The notes under the pieces were generated by a model. The model was not told the origin of the DNA. It did no database searches and saw only the letters and a list, made by a program, of their open reading frames with translations. Made by a program: the position numbers and the translations under genes. A DNA stretch of 64,000 nt from Psilocybe azurescens (Eukaryota; Basidiomycota; Agaricomycetes; Agaricales; Agrocybaceae): positions 62,001 through 126,000 of the forward strand of contig JAJIRX010000489.1 in assembly GCA_023853785.1 (NCBI GenBank). Direction: 5' to 3'. This document shows, piece by piece, positions 36,718-49,769 of this stretch (its first letter is position 1; each line of letters begins with the position of its first letter).

Positions 36718-37028
36718 TTTATATATATGTACAATACATTGAAAGCAGGAAAACTTGTGGAAGGGAATAGCAAGGGCGGGTCGTGCAAAACATGAAATCC
36801 ACTGTCTAGAAAAATTACTTATGTACACCTTATTCTATATAGATATTTATGCATAGAAAAAATGGATATCAGGAAGAGGAAAAGTAGATCCTGTAGGTAT
36901 TACTAGTATTAGATGGGTATTAGATTATCGTATATATATCTCCTATTGCCAAAAACAAAACAAAAAATAGATATCCCAAGAGAAGAATAAATGAAACGGG
37001 AGGAAAACGGGAAGAGGACGGAGTGAAA
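36718..37028. other. Convergent 3' flanks, tel2 / RasGEF gene
   Basis: 311 AT-rich nt between converging genes with purine-rich stretches near 36930-37020. Nothing else seen. Confidence 0.6.
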
Positions 37029-40000
37029 TCACATCTTCAAAAACCCCAGATGCCTCAATTGGGATTTTCGACTGCGCCGCTCCATCATCTCCTGCGCCTC
37101 GAGCTTCTTGCTACGCGTCACCAAGTCCTCTTCGGTGATATTGGCCAACTTGGTTCTGAGGAGCTCGTTCTCGATGTACTCGAGCATCCCCTGCTGGCGA
37201 TAGCGCTCCATGTCTGGGGGCGTGTAGTGCACTGCCTCCTTGATGCGGTCCATGAACTTTGTGTAGCGCTCAAAGTTAATCAACGGCCTGCCGTCAACCT
37301 GCACCACAACTGGATACCGTTGCAGAACAGCGTGCAGCTCTTTCAGATGGATGGCTTGCAAAAGATTAACGAAATAAGACAGTTGAAAAAAATGCAGAAT
37401 AATTCATGGACACCAACTGACCTAGCCACGGGATACAAGGTCCTTTTCCCGATGTGTCTATCCCTTCCTCCAGCGCTTCCCGATAACTACGGTGGTTGGC
37501 AGATACATCGAAGATGTCTTTCAGTGCCCCCAGCTTATTCTGCACCTGCATGCTCAGTTCCAGTCTCGTCAGCCGTAGCCTTTCAATTGGCGAAGAATGA
37601 AGAGCCGTGGCGATGGCGACCAGTGACGAGAAATTACGCAGCTTCCGACACTCCTGAAGGATGCCACCGTCAGATATTCAATAACATGAGTAAGGAATGA
37701 ATTTTAGACAAACTCACCGCCGCTGTGTTGACAAAGAACTTCAGCACGCTTGCCCGGTCCATAGTACTATCATGGTGTAAGATGGAGTCTTTGACCCATA
37801 AGATGATCATATTGTTCGTGGTGTAGACGCCTTCGATGTTGTTGTGTCCAGGGTGCCTCCTCAGATGAGCAAGATAATCCGCGGGCGTCAGTACCTTGTA
37901 CTTGTCCCCTTCGAGCAAGGTCAGAGCGATGGCCAGCTCGCTAGGTGTAATCTGCGACCGCAGCGTCATCCTGCCGAGTGGTAACACCGAATCAGCTCTA
38001 CGAATCACTGTTTCATTTCTTTCCTAATGTACGATATGAGATGTCAGTGTGAGATTCTAGACATGGGGCTTTTAATGCATACCCTGGTTTCCACAAGTTG
38101 CAGAAGATCCCTTGCCCTATTAACCATCGTCGCAGAAGCTTTGATACGAGCAGCATCCTCACAGAAGGACTTTATTCGACTCAAAAGATGGTGTTCCACC
38201 TTCAGATCCTGCTCTGAGAGCCAGTACATAATGACTGTAAAAATGCTATAATTCCCTCTCAGCTATAAAGTCTCGAGTTCAGCTACTGATTGACTCACTT
38301 GTACTGCCATGTGATCTTATCCTCAGCGCGTATATCCACGTCAGATTCCACTTCATGAAAACGGCGCGAAAGAATTATAAAAAGATTTTCAGGACTTGTG
38401 AAATCCGGACAAGCAACCAACAAGAGATATCTATATTCGATGTCCTGAGGCGAATCTGTAGACGATTAAATTTCTGGAATTTGACTGACAACTCATTGAC
38501 TCACTATGATTGTAAGTGGTGATAAGATGCTGGACAAGACCTTCCAGCGTCCCCCTGCGAACGGCCCCGTCGACAACATCAACAACAATCCGAGAATCTG
38601 ACAAAGCTTCCCTTAGCGGTTCAGCTATGCTGTCGGACGAATAGTGCGATAGTCTTAGCAGACCGTCGTCACTTGATAACGGTCGCGTAGGAACAGCGGA
38701 AGACGGAAGGGAGGTCAAATTGGTGCGTCCTGTACTCAGCCTTGAATCGAGGATACTCGACGTGGCCTTTTCTGAGAAGACATCCAAATCTACCAAATGG
38801 TCAACTTCTACTAAAAGTTTGAGAAGGGCACCGGGTGCTTACTTGAAGTGCTTGAATTGGTTGACGTTGTGCTTGAACTTGATTGCAATTCCCTGCCTTT
38901 TTGACGATCCTTCAGCATGGAGAAATGGGGTTTGTTTTCTGCAAGGAATGACTGTTAGAAAGGTCATTACACGGGCTGGGATAAAGAAAGTAGATGCCTC
39001 GAGAGACTTGGGCTCCTTGCAATTTTAGGAGCTGAGCCCTAACCTCGGATATTGAAGGCCTAGATTCTGGTCTTTGTTGCCAACATTTCCGCAATAGAGT
39101 CCACATCCCGTCGGAAAGGCCATGCGCAGTGGCTCGTACTGGGCGTTTTGGGAGATGACCACTGTCGATCTCGCGAAGAACAGCAGCATCACGCTGTATA
39201 TTGTTGTAAGGAAGTTCCTCGCTGAGTATTTCAAGGCATAACATGCCATAACTCCAGATATCAGAGTGTGTCGACAAGGAGCCAGTCTCTTGAAGCATCT
39301 CCGGGGCCGTCCATCTTAGAGGGCCGCTATGTGGGGCCATTGCATTCTGTTCAAACTGCAAACATCATGAAACATAAATGCAATTGCCTTGGAAAAATTT
39401 CTCACATCTTCAAGAAACTTTGATTGCCCGAATTCTGCCACGTGGGCCACGCCATTAGCTGAGATGAGCACATTTTCCTAATAAATAAATAAAAAGATAA
39501 GCTTTAGCCGTCATTTGCAATATCTGTGATCTGTGCCTACTCCTCGCAAGTCTCCGTGGATTACGCCCTTGTTGTGAAGGTATTCGAGACCTATTTGTCA
39601 ATGAGTAAGCCAAATTCAAATCCATCCCGAAGACTGGGGTTACCAGAAGCAACGTCCGTGAGTATTTTTAAACGATCCACCTCAGGGAACTTCTTGACGT
39701 ATATGGTGGCCGTCCCATTATCCATCCAAGGGCTGACCTTGTTGTGTCTAAAAGTCAGGACGGTGCATCTGGTTCTGCAGAATGATACGCACAGTGTACA
39801 TAGTTTCTTCAACATAAACGACGCCGTAAATTGGAATGACATTCGGATGCTCGAGCGTTCGCCAAATAGACACTTTGTTTTGGAAATTCTGGTAATCGTT
39901 TAGTTCTCGTACGTTTTGTTTTTAAAGGATGAGCGTACATGTTGAATCTGAGGATTGTTGATTAGGGCCCTAGGTAGGCGCAGGGCAACCTGGTATCAAG

Positions 40001-41354
40001 TAAGCCAAGGAAGTGATCTTAATAGGACTTAATAGGAGATATGTGTCCTTACCGTTTCGCGATCCAGCCACTGACCTGAATATGTTGTTTATTCAGCTTT
40101 TACCACCGTTCCGGAGTATACCAGGAACATACCCTTGTATACTTCACTAAACTGCCCCTGTGCCGGCGGAATCAGTGAAGCCCATTGTATTTGTCCGGTC
40201 ACTGATGAAAACGTCAATGGATTCATTTTGCCGCATATTAGAAAGCTCACAGTCAGTAAGAGGTGGAAGCTTCGACGTTTTTTCGTGCAACAGCCAGAGC
40301 CCAGCCTTGTAATCTTCTGTTTTGTTCGATTGCAACATGGGGTCCATCAATTCCTGCAATTGTTGAGCTTGGACGGACCATCGACAGCTACAGGAACTCA
40401 CAGTTTGAAGCCTCTCCATCATGTCTTCAACAGGGCGTGAACCAGGTGATGACTGCATGCTCAGCAGGGCTTTCATGTCGTCTGAGCTTTTGACAATAGT
40501 TTGCAGAATGTTCCGGATTTCTGAATGTTCTCGGTCCTGGATGGATTTGGCTTCCACTACGCTTTGAGTCAGCTCCAAGTTAATTTGTATCTGAAGGTTC
40601 GTGAGTTCGAGACATAGGGAAGAGCAGTGGCCATGAAGCTTACATGAAAGTTCGATAAAGCTCTGTCTATGTCTTTATGGAGTCGGTCAATCCCATCTTT
40701 AATTTCTCTTTGTCGGAGAAAGCTCTTTAGTCTATTCCAAGACGCCCACTCCCTCACTGTTCGGTCAAAGCGAAAAACGATTCTGCATGCCAGATATTCA
40801 AGAGTCAGTCGCCTTGTGTAACAAGGCTAGGCACAACTTACCCTGCAATCTCGTCTGCCATCTCTAAAACGGTGCTTTCTAGTTCTGGCGAGCTATCTAC
40901 GACGGCGTTCATAAGACCAAAGCATCGATCGCTGATACCTTTACATTTGTCCTGGGTAAATTTGTCAGTAAAGCGAGACAACAGGATCGTATTTCTGCAG
41001 GATCTACCTTATAAAGTTTGAGACGCTCGATTTCACGATATGTTGATTTCACTTCAGGGTACTAATCAGCAGATCCTCTTTGCTTCGATAAAAAAAAAAA
41101 AACATACAAATTGTTACGCCAGTGTCAAAACCTGGTACAGCCTCTAGAGTGATGTGGTTGGTCACTTTGCTATATGTACTTGAATCATGGGGTAAGCTTG
41201 TCGTATTGGCCGTAGGTGTGTGATCAAATATTGTCAAAAGTTGATCAACGCGACTAAGGTTCTCGCTGTATATTTCTGTTTCCTGAGGTATAGTCGCTGC
41301 AAGAGCTGTTGAAACGCTTAGAGACTGCTGTAGATCATCAGTAATTTGCCACAA
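37029..41354 (-). CDS. MLKL-like N-domain + pseudokinase + RasGEF fusion protein (start unresolved)
   Basis: Exons complement(37029..37354,37422..37653,37718..38023,38083..38245,38299..38455,38505..38789,38843..38951,39008..39355,39406..39477,39541..39590,39644..39737,39793..39888,39939..39989,40053..40075,40133..40201,40251..40353,40402..40590,40644..40782,40842..40951,41008..41061,41118..41354): 21 exons, at least 1070 aa, all in frame. First comes a helical domain like the MLKL four-helix bundle (LKLYKDKCKGISDRC, EMADEIAG, REWASWNRLKSFL). A kinase-like domain follows (GQFSEVYKG, VALRL, HGDLRGENVLI, AEFGQSK, TAPEML). The ATP lysine is Arg and DFG is EFG, so catalysis is doubtful. Then a Ras exchanger N-motif and a full CDC25 domain (ITPSELAIALTLLEGDKY, ILHHDSTMDRASVLKFF). 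Ras exchange activity is family knowledge. The first exon has no ATG in frame, so the N-terminus is incomplete. Confidence 0.75.
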
Positions 41355-41360
41355 TCACTG

Positions 41361-43531
41361 CTAATGGGCAAACATTCGTACTCGGTCTAGGATTTTAGTC
41401 AGATAAACCACCCCTGTATATCAAATGAGAAAGTCGAAGAAAGTAGTTGTATCAATCAGTCCACGCACCGTCTTCTTCACAGATATCGAAAGCAACCTGA
41501 ATTCGTTTAATGATGTCCTCTGATGATGGTAAAATGGTATCTTCCTAATGTCATTCAATTGTTGAAACCCAACATTTAGACCTAATGGCCGGAACGCGAC
41601 ACTTACGTCTGTCAGCACTGACATCCAATCTTGATCCTGGGTGATGGCCATTTTAACCTCTTCACTGCACTGGTGAGGAGCATATATTAATATGTGCAAA
41701 CATATTATATCGTGCAATGGGACACCACTCACATTCTTCAATAACATCGCGTTAATGGCTTTCGAAGGATGATCTGCCTATAAGCTGGCATTAGTTACGT
41801 TGCATAGAAAATGCACTGGCAGTACCCACGAGGAATGTGGAGGACGAATAAACTGATTTTGTAGCATGGACAGTGAGAATGTTATCGTTTGCTCTGGAAC
41901 TAGTACTTGTTGTGCCAACCTGGTTGGAAGGGGGTGATATAGACGGGCCTGCACTAGAAGAGTAGTTTCTGTAGCTACCCTCCAACGCCGGCGTCGAAGA
42001 ACCAGTTGGGAGATCAGAATCGGCATATACGTCAAGCTCGTCATAGTCAAAACCCAGGTCGTCCCAAACTTTATCTGGGAGAGTGGCATTAATTGTGCGA
42101 ACAAATAAGCACTGGTTCTCATAATTGATATCTTCTTGCGAAGGGTCGTTATCTCGCAGCTGCACTATCTCATGAGCATCAGGTCCAGCTCTAACCTCCG
42201 CCATGCCAGAGTATTCCCAACCGTATCTTCTCCCCTCTATCAGCCCGAATTTCAGACGGAAAGATTCCTGGTGAGCAGTGGAATTGGAAAAAGTTGCCAT
42301 TCCCCAGAAAGACGTCGTGTCATAGCCAATGACAAGACGTAAATCCCCATTTCTGACGTCGTACTCCCGATCATGGTAGGCATACTTGTACCAGTTCACC
42401 ATATTCGCGGCTACGTATTTTCGAAATCTCCCTACACTTCCTAGATCCTCTGATTTCGAGCCAACAGGCATAGTGAGAATTGCCCCATCGGATGCGGAAG
42501 ACTCAAATACGAGACCACTGTAAATACGAATAAGCACGTATAAAGTCGGAAGAACAAAAAGCATACGAAGAATCTCCATCGTTCTGAGATCTTACAGTTG
42601 AGGCGCTGGCTAAGTGACTGTTGTTCTTGAATTCTGATTGGTAATGAATGTTGACTGCTGCAACATGGATCGGCTTGAAATTCATTGGAAGAGTAGAAGG
42701 ATTTATGGGATGGTCGTGAGCAAGGCAGATGTTAAACAAGAAGGCGAAGCTTCCAGAGGCCGTTATAATTCCAACATCGCCGATGGCAATTCCTTTTCGT
42801 TGATACTGAATCGGGAGGTTTTTGTTTGGCTCTGGGATCCAAAGAGGAATACCACGGCCTTTTGATGCTAGATGTCGACGATAAATGTCGCAACTTCTTT
42901 GAATTGGAAGAGGTGGAAGTTGTATCTATTTACAATGTTTTCAGTAAAATTTACTAAAACTGAAATGACTGAAATACAACAACATGCCTCATTAGTTTCG
43001 TCATGTTCTAAAATTGCAGTTAGTGAATTCGGAATTCGGTTCGCCGAACGAACATACCATGTAAATCTTCTCGGTTTTCGTTGAGAACCAAAGAATGAGC
43101 GTGGTTGTGAATCGTAACATGTATATCCCTGCTAGCAGTGTAATTGTCACCGGCAATGTTTGCGAAGTTTCCGCCATGAATGTCGAAATCTGTTGCCGAC
43201 TGAAGGAAAGAATTCTGATCCCTATATAAGTGCGTTACATTGGTGAGCAACCACGATGAAAGGCAAACAGATGTTTTGAGAATGGCGCAAACGTACCCCA
43301 CAGATGTGCCTGGCTTCAGCAAACTATCTTCAACCTGATTCGGTGCAGATACTACCATGTCTGAGCCATGCTGCTCTTGCCCGCTGAGCCCACGATGTAC
43401 AATATCTAGAACTTGATTCGCGCCCTAAAAGAAGGTCATCGACGCTAATTCTACAACAATCACAATGGTTCCCTGTAAAATCAACTCACCCCAGGATCCA
43501 GCGAACTGGCTGATTCAACACGGTATGCCAT
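41361..43531 (-). CDS. Agaricomycete orphan-family protein ('PLWIPEPN' type), unknown function
   Basis: Exons complement(41361..41413,41469..41544,41607..41669,41733..41773,41826..42501,42596..42925,42988..43007,43058..43221,43297..43424,43490..43531); 530 aa, in frame. After MAYRVESASS comes a Gly/Asn motif SATDFDIHGGNFANIAGDN common in Agaricomycete receptor-like proteins. Next comes a block with RRHLASKGRGIPLWIPEPN, GIAIGDVGIITASGSFAFLF and LTMPVGS, then NGDLRLVIGYDTTSFWGMATF, YGWEYSGMAEVRAGP and ENQCLFVRTINATL. A short C-terminal HPSKAINAML/VKMAITQDQDW segment ends the protein. I know this arrangement as a large, uncharacterised mushroom family without a known activity. The 20-nt exon at 42988..43007 is followed by an intron with a GC donor; the joint at 42501/42596 is the least certain. 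It ends 7 nt before the first exon of the MLKL-like/RasGEF gene. Confidence 0.62.
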
Positions 43532-44707
43532 CGCGGCTGTACAATAAAAGCAGAGAGGGCAGGCGTTCGGTGAGAATGTGAGCGCCCGATACTCGACGAC
43601 GAAATGTGCCTTGTTTAGGTTAGGTTGAAATGTGAATGATGAATAGACTTTTCAGGGGTGCCGACACTTGCACTGTTGCCAACAAGTTGCCAAGTCTTGA
43701 TACGCACCATAAGGCAAACCTAAATAGCTCCCAGAGTTAGAAGTTGTAATGGATCCAGAGTATCTCGAGAGGATGGACAATTTTACCCATTTTTTCCTCA
43801 AAATACTGCAATAAGGATCATAGTTTGATTTGGGTTTGATTATATTCAACAGACCAGGCAATGAATGCTGCCAAGCAAAATGTGCACGTGCTAAATCTAA
43901 GTATATCTATTTTGACTTCTATTTTTAGCAAGAATAGGGTGATTCACGGTAAGCAACTTTGGTCCCAACTTGCTGTCCAACTTGATCTTCGACTTTGATC
44001 AAGTTGGGAGTGAAGATGGGACGCAAATCGTGGTCCGGAGCACGATTTGCAACCCAAATTCGGTCCCAGCTTGGCTCTCCAACTTTTTGACCATTTGGTT
44101 TCCTCTGTCCCTGTGTATCCCATTTATTTAGATTTATTTTCAAAGTCAAATGTATACCAGTCCATACTATTTTATTCTCATTTTTATATATTAGAATCTC
44201 AGTGGAAGGACTCGAAAATGCGAAGTTGGAAGTTGGGTTGAAGTCAAGTTGGGGTAGGGGTTTCAAAACTTGATCATCCAATTGCGTTTCCAACTTTGCT
44301 TCCAACTTCGTTCAAGTTGGAAGCAAAATTGGAAGGTAAGTTGGACCCGAGTTGGGTTACCGTGAATCCTCCTAATGATTGGGCTTGAAATGAATTACAT
44401 ATTAACAGTATGGAGAGATTTTGAAGGTACATAAGTAGTCCGATTGAAAGTTTTCGGCGTATTTTAAATTTTCAGAGAGAAATAGCATACGCCAATAAGC
44501 TAGGTGCTGACTGAATTACTCTTTAGCTCTATTGGTCGAATGTTTCATTGATATTCTCAGGTTGAAGGGGATAACTGGCAATTGACTTGAATATTTAAAG
44601 CGACATATATTAGAAGAGTCGCTTTGATTGTTTGAGTACTATGATTGATTTCTAACAGCGATACATGTAGTATATTGTGACTTGAGAAGTGTTCCCGTGT
44701 TTGCGTT
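43532..44707. other. Intergenic region with a MITE-like element
   Basis: 1.2 kb upstream of the orphan-family gene and downstream of the first aldo-keto reductase. It holds the TA-flanked inverted-repeat element described separately (43937-44372); the remainder is AT-rich without genes. Confidence 0.6.
43937..44372. mobile_element. Non-autonomous inverted-repeat element (MITE) with TA flanks
   Basis: 436 bp bounded by inverted ends GGGTGATTCACGGTAA and GGAGGATTCACGGTAA (14 of 16 match), with weaker similarity continuing about 30 bp further in. Each end is flanked by TA, the target duplication expected of Tc1/mariner-type insertion. The interior is rich in repeated CCAACTT/AAGTTGG words in both directions, giving strong folding potential, and has no open frame of note. 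Absence of a transposase makes it a MITE. The superfamily is inferred from the 2-bp target site only. Confidence 0.72.
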
Positions 44708-46295
<1,588 letters not shown>

Positions 46296-47654
46296 GGTGT
46301 TTGTAGACCGATCCGAATGTTTGAAGGTGGAAGACAGAACAGCATCGCGGATACATATCCACCTTTATCAACCCGAAGACCCATTGACGCCATTTACGAA
46401 GGTAGAAACGTCATATTTAGAAACACGGGACAGAATATACTCAGCGGAGTCCCTTGGATGCTGTTGTCGAGTTTGAGGCCCGCGAAGCCGTCTTTGTGCA
46501 CACTACTCATCAACGGTATCATTTCAAAAATAGATTGGTGCGCATGCACGAACCACGAACATCATGTGACACAGCGTGACATTCGCCCAATTCTCAGTAT
46601 TTTTCTCAACGGCGCATCGCGAAGGCAGTGATGTGCGAGTTACGCCGAAGTTATGTAACTCGCCGATATAGCGAGTTATTAACTAGTTATGAGTTATCAC
46701 TAACTTTGATGATGGGTTATTACATAGCCACCGGGTTGTGGGCCGGTGCATTGATCCAGAGGAAAACAGGCGCATTAGTAGCCAATTCGTAGTACATTTG
46801 TAGTATCTGTAAGGAAAACAAGTAGTTATCAACCTGAAAGAATGTCCTCGGCAGTCGCAGGCCATGTATTCAACCCATGCTATGGTTCTCTGATCCTATT
46901 GCGGAGAATTAAATGTTTGAAATATATACTAATATGAATGACAAACTGGTCATCTTCAGTCTAACTCAGTCATTCATGCCTGATACAGGGAAATACTACT
47001 ATTTAGTAGTTTTTGCTGCGTCCATGTACATCCCAAACCTATATTTAGTCTACGTAATTAATCCTAAAATAACTACATTTGGCTAAGTTCAACCCTGGCC
47101 ATCAGCCGTGGGAGAGTTATTGAGTTAGTAACTAGTTATAACTTAGTTATAACTTTGATCGATGCATAACTCTAACTCGACCAAATAGTTAGTAACCGCA
47201 CATCACTGCGCGAAGGGCCTTGATAAAAAATTGCCCCGCGCCACGGCCTAGATGTTGGCGTGAACCGATTATATCAAGACTAAGAGCCCATCAAGGAAAT
47301 ACACATCAATGTCACAGTCAGGTAACAGCACGTGATATTTGTGGATCGTGCATGCGAATTATTGCAACGCAAATGAGGACCAGACGATTACACTTAGTCA
47401 TCTACGCAACGATCTAACAAAAGATGATGCTGCTTTATAGATGAAATCAAACAGAAGATTGATTGTTATCTGGAAAATGACAGAGTCAGGTACATAACTG
47501 TGACATAGATATAAAGGACTCTTCAGAAAGTTGCTGAAATTTTATATGCCCTCTGATTTGTCGGAACTTGGTGAGAAATGCTGTTGAATTCTTAAGAACA
47601 TCTGTCAAGATTTCTTTGCCATGGCTTGAGAGTAAAAGACTTGCCTTCCATCCT
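46296..47654. other. Intergenic region between the two aldo-keto reductases, with a hAT-like MITE
   Basis: 1.36 kb. The MITE at 46626-47208 sits about 330 bp upstream of copy 1. The remainder is the promoter of copy 1 and the 3' flank of copy 2; no gene. Confidence 0.6.
46618..47216. mobile_element. hAT-type MITE with perfect 8-bp target-site duplication
   Basis: The element itself is 46626..47208 (583 bp). Both ends read CAGTGATGTGCG inwards (12 of 12), then (A)GTTAC. It is flanked on both sides by the identical octamer CGCGAAGG (46618-46625 and 47209-47216), which is the target-site length of hAT transposons; the CAGTG-type end also fits hAT. The interior is AT-rich with many AGTTA/TAACT words and holds no transposase frame. 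Perfect flanks and ends indicate a fairly recent insertion. It separates the two tandem reductase genes and could influence expression of copy 1. Confidence 0.85.
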
Positions 47655-49249
47655 TCAATGATAGTATTTACTGGCATATTGCTGGACATCAAACCAAGCC
47701 TCGTCAAGGACCTTCAGGACATCGTCCGCTTCAAAATCGTTCAGAATATAACAAGAAAGAAAGCCATTAAATCACATACGAAGAGGTCCCTTTTCCAAAT
47801 CCACAAGGTTCTAGAGAAAGATCGTTGTCGAACCGGCAAAATGGCAATTACCAGACACGTACCTGTTCGATGTGATTGAGGCTTGACGCGCCGATGAGAA
47901 CAGCATCTCCATACTCTCGTTTTAACAAGCTATGATGAGAAATCCAGCGCAAAGCGATCTCAGTCAAAGTGAGGCCATTTTTGTCAGCGACCTCCTTGAT
48001 AGCAGAAATAGCCTTGAAGTAGGGTTCTTTCCAATACCTGTCAGGGTTTATGAGAAACTTGGCAAAACTGAAACTGAAAACAAACCTATTTCGATAATTC
48101 TGGACGAAGATCAGTTGTAATGCAACAAAAAGCAGATGTTTGGCACACCTTTCCTTGAGTCCTATTCGGATCAAATCTCGAGCCTTCCTCTGGTGCGTCG
48201 TTCGGTGAGGTATAACGTCCAGTGAAAAACCCGCCGGCCACTATGATGCACAATATTTCTGATGTTTTCATGACTATCGATCAAAGGATTGTACTCACAA
48301 GGATTGAATTCATAGAAGCTGATCCCAAATTTACGAAGACAAGGCAATAGTTCAGCCTCAACCGATCGGTGTATAGCATTGTAGATTCCTTGGTACGCTG
48401 TGGGTTGAATGTAGCCGTTGGCCTTGCAAATTCCGACAATCTCGGCAACTTCCCATCTTTGAGTAGTGATTAGATATGAGAATATAGGTTGATGTACATA
48501 AACATACGCAGTGTAGTTGCTGATACCGAATCGCTTGAAATATCCTTCTTTGTAAAGATCATTGACAACTCTCAAAGTTTCTTCATATGGCACGGTACGA
48601 TCTGGTCCATGCAGGTACCACATTTCCAGAGACCTAGTCATGCAATTCAAACTTCTTTTGCTTCAAGAGAAAGATGATGAATGTTTACTGGACATTGAGT
48701 GCCTTCAAAGATGCGGCAAGGTGCTTCCTGAGGCCCTAAAATATATGCTCAACTTGAACACGAGAGCGTGGTAAGGGATTCGAAAGAATTTCCTACCTCT
48801 TCGTCGTGTGTTATTGGTTCAGCGAGACCCTGCCAAACGCATAGATTATTCGAGAATTGTCCATCGCATCATTGTCGTTCTTACTTTGACTGGATACAGC
48901 TTCGTTTCAAGCTTGAGTCCCTTCGAGGCCAAGTCAATTTTGCCTAGGTATTCTTCGCTGGTGCCACTAGCGTATACGCGAGCTGTGTCAATCTGCGAGC
49001 AATGTTCGTCGATAACTTGACAAGGAAGATTGCTCCAAATACCTCTGTGTGGCCATGGGAGCGAAAGACGTCCAATATCGCCTCGACGTCCTTTATGTCG
49101 TGAACTCTGGCACCATCTTTTCCTGGTTCTCCAAATGTCATCGCCCCCTAATTGAGAAAAGTTGAAGAAAGCATAGTTGCAAGCTAAAACCAGCGGAAGG
49201 GCACTTACCATCACAATATTTAATGCGCTTTTTGAGTGTTAGATGTCAT
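47655..49249 (-). CDS. Aldo-keto reductase, AKR7-like, copy 2, one apparent 1-base deletion
   Basis: Exons complement(47655..47728,47780..47810,47863..48037,48086..48099,48149..48240,48299..48456,48508..48633,48689..48735,48797..48829,48885..48992,49043..49147,49209..49249), 334 aa. It has the same motifs and order as copy 1: [99 protein letters not shown] and IGASSLNHIEQN. It carries an additional 48-nt intron (48038..48085) inside the codons for NYRNRYW, absent from copy 1. The frame slips by one base in a T run at 49229-49233 in exon 1, where copy 1 has one base more and is intact. It is divergent from the complex I gene. The substrate is unknown. Confidence 0.88.
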
Positions 49250-49769
49250 GGCTGATCTGGGTGATTCAGTGGACACTGGGAAGCAGTGAGAATTCTTGCA
49301 GCAGAAATTGAGTAGGGGTATATATACGATATCAAAAGATTCGCGGGAAGTCAACCGTATGGTGTCATTGATTAGAAACACTCAAGTCAGATGATACTAA
49401 ATGAGAGAAATATCCCGGATACCAGCCCGGACGCGCACACACTGAGACTTGTCTATTAATGGCGCTTGGTTGACGAAAGTCGGGCTTTCGGTGTTCGAGA
49501 CAGATTGCAGCCTAGAATATAAGCAGCTACAAGTTCCGTATGCCGAGTTTTCGAGGAATGGCAACAAATTATTCAATTGAGTTGTCGGTTGGCCATAGAA
49601 AACAACCAATGAATCCGAGGCTTGGAGTGCAACTTGAACACAGTCGAAAACGAATTGCTTGCTTTTGATTGGCGGGAGCATCACGTGGCAACAAATCGGA
49701 CACTCTCGCCAACGTTTGAATTCACGTCCTCTCATATTTCCCATTTCCCAGTACTCGGCGCCGGAAAGA
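49250..49769. other. Divergent promoter region, reductase copy 2 / complex I 24 kDa
   Basis: 520 nt between two divergent start codons. No TATA box of note on the complex I side; a TATATATA-like stretch lies near 49318-49326 in front of the reductase. No gene. Confidence 0.5.

Noticed and set aside
35568..36788. 406-codon open frame on the - strand
   Set aside because: Antisense shadow of the GC-rich last tel2 exon.
41361..41413. A single continuous gene from the orphan-family protein into the MLKL-like/RasGEF protein
   Set aside because: TAG and TGA follow each other in frame and no acceptor or single-base change bridges them; treated as two genes until cDNA is available.
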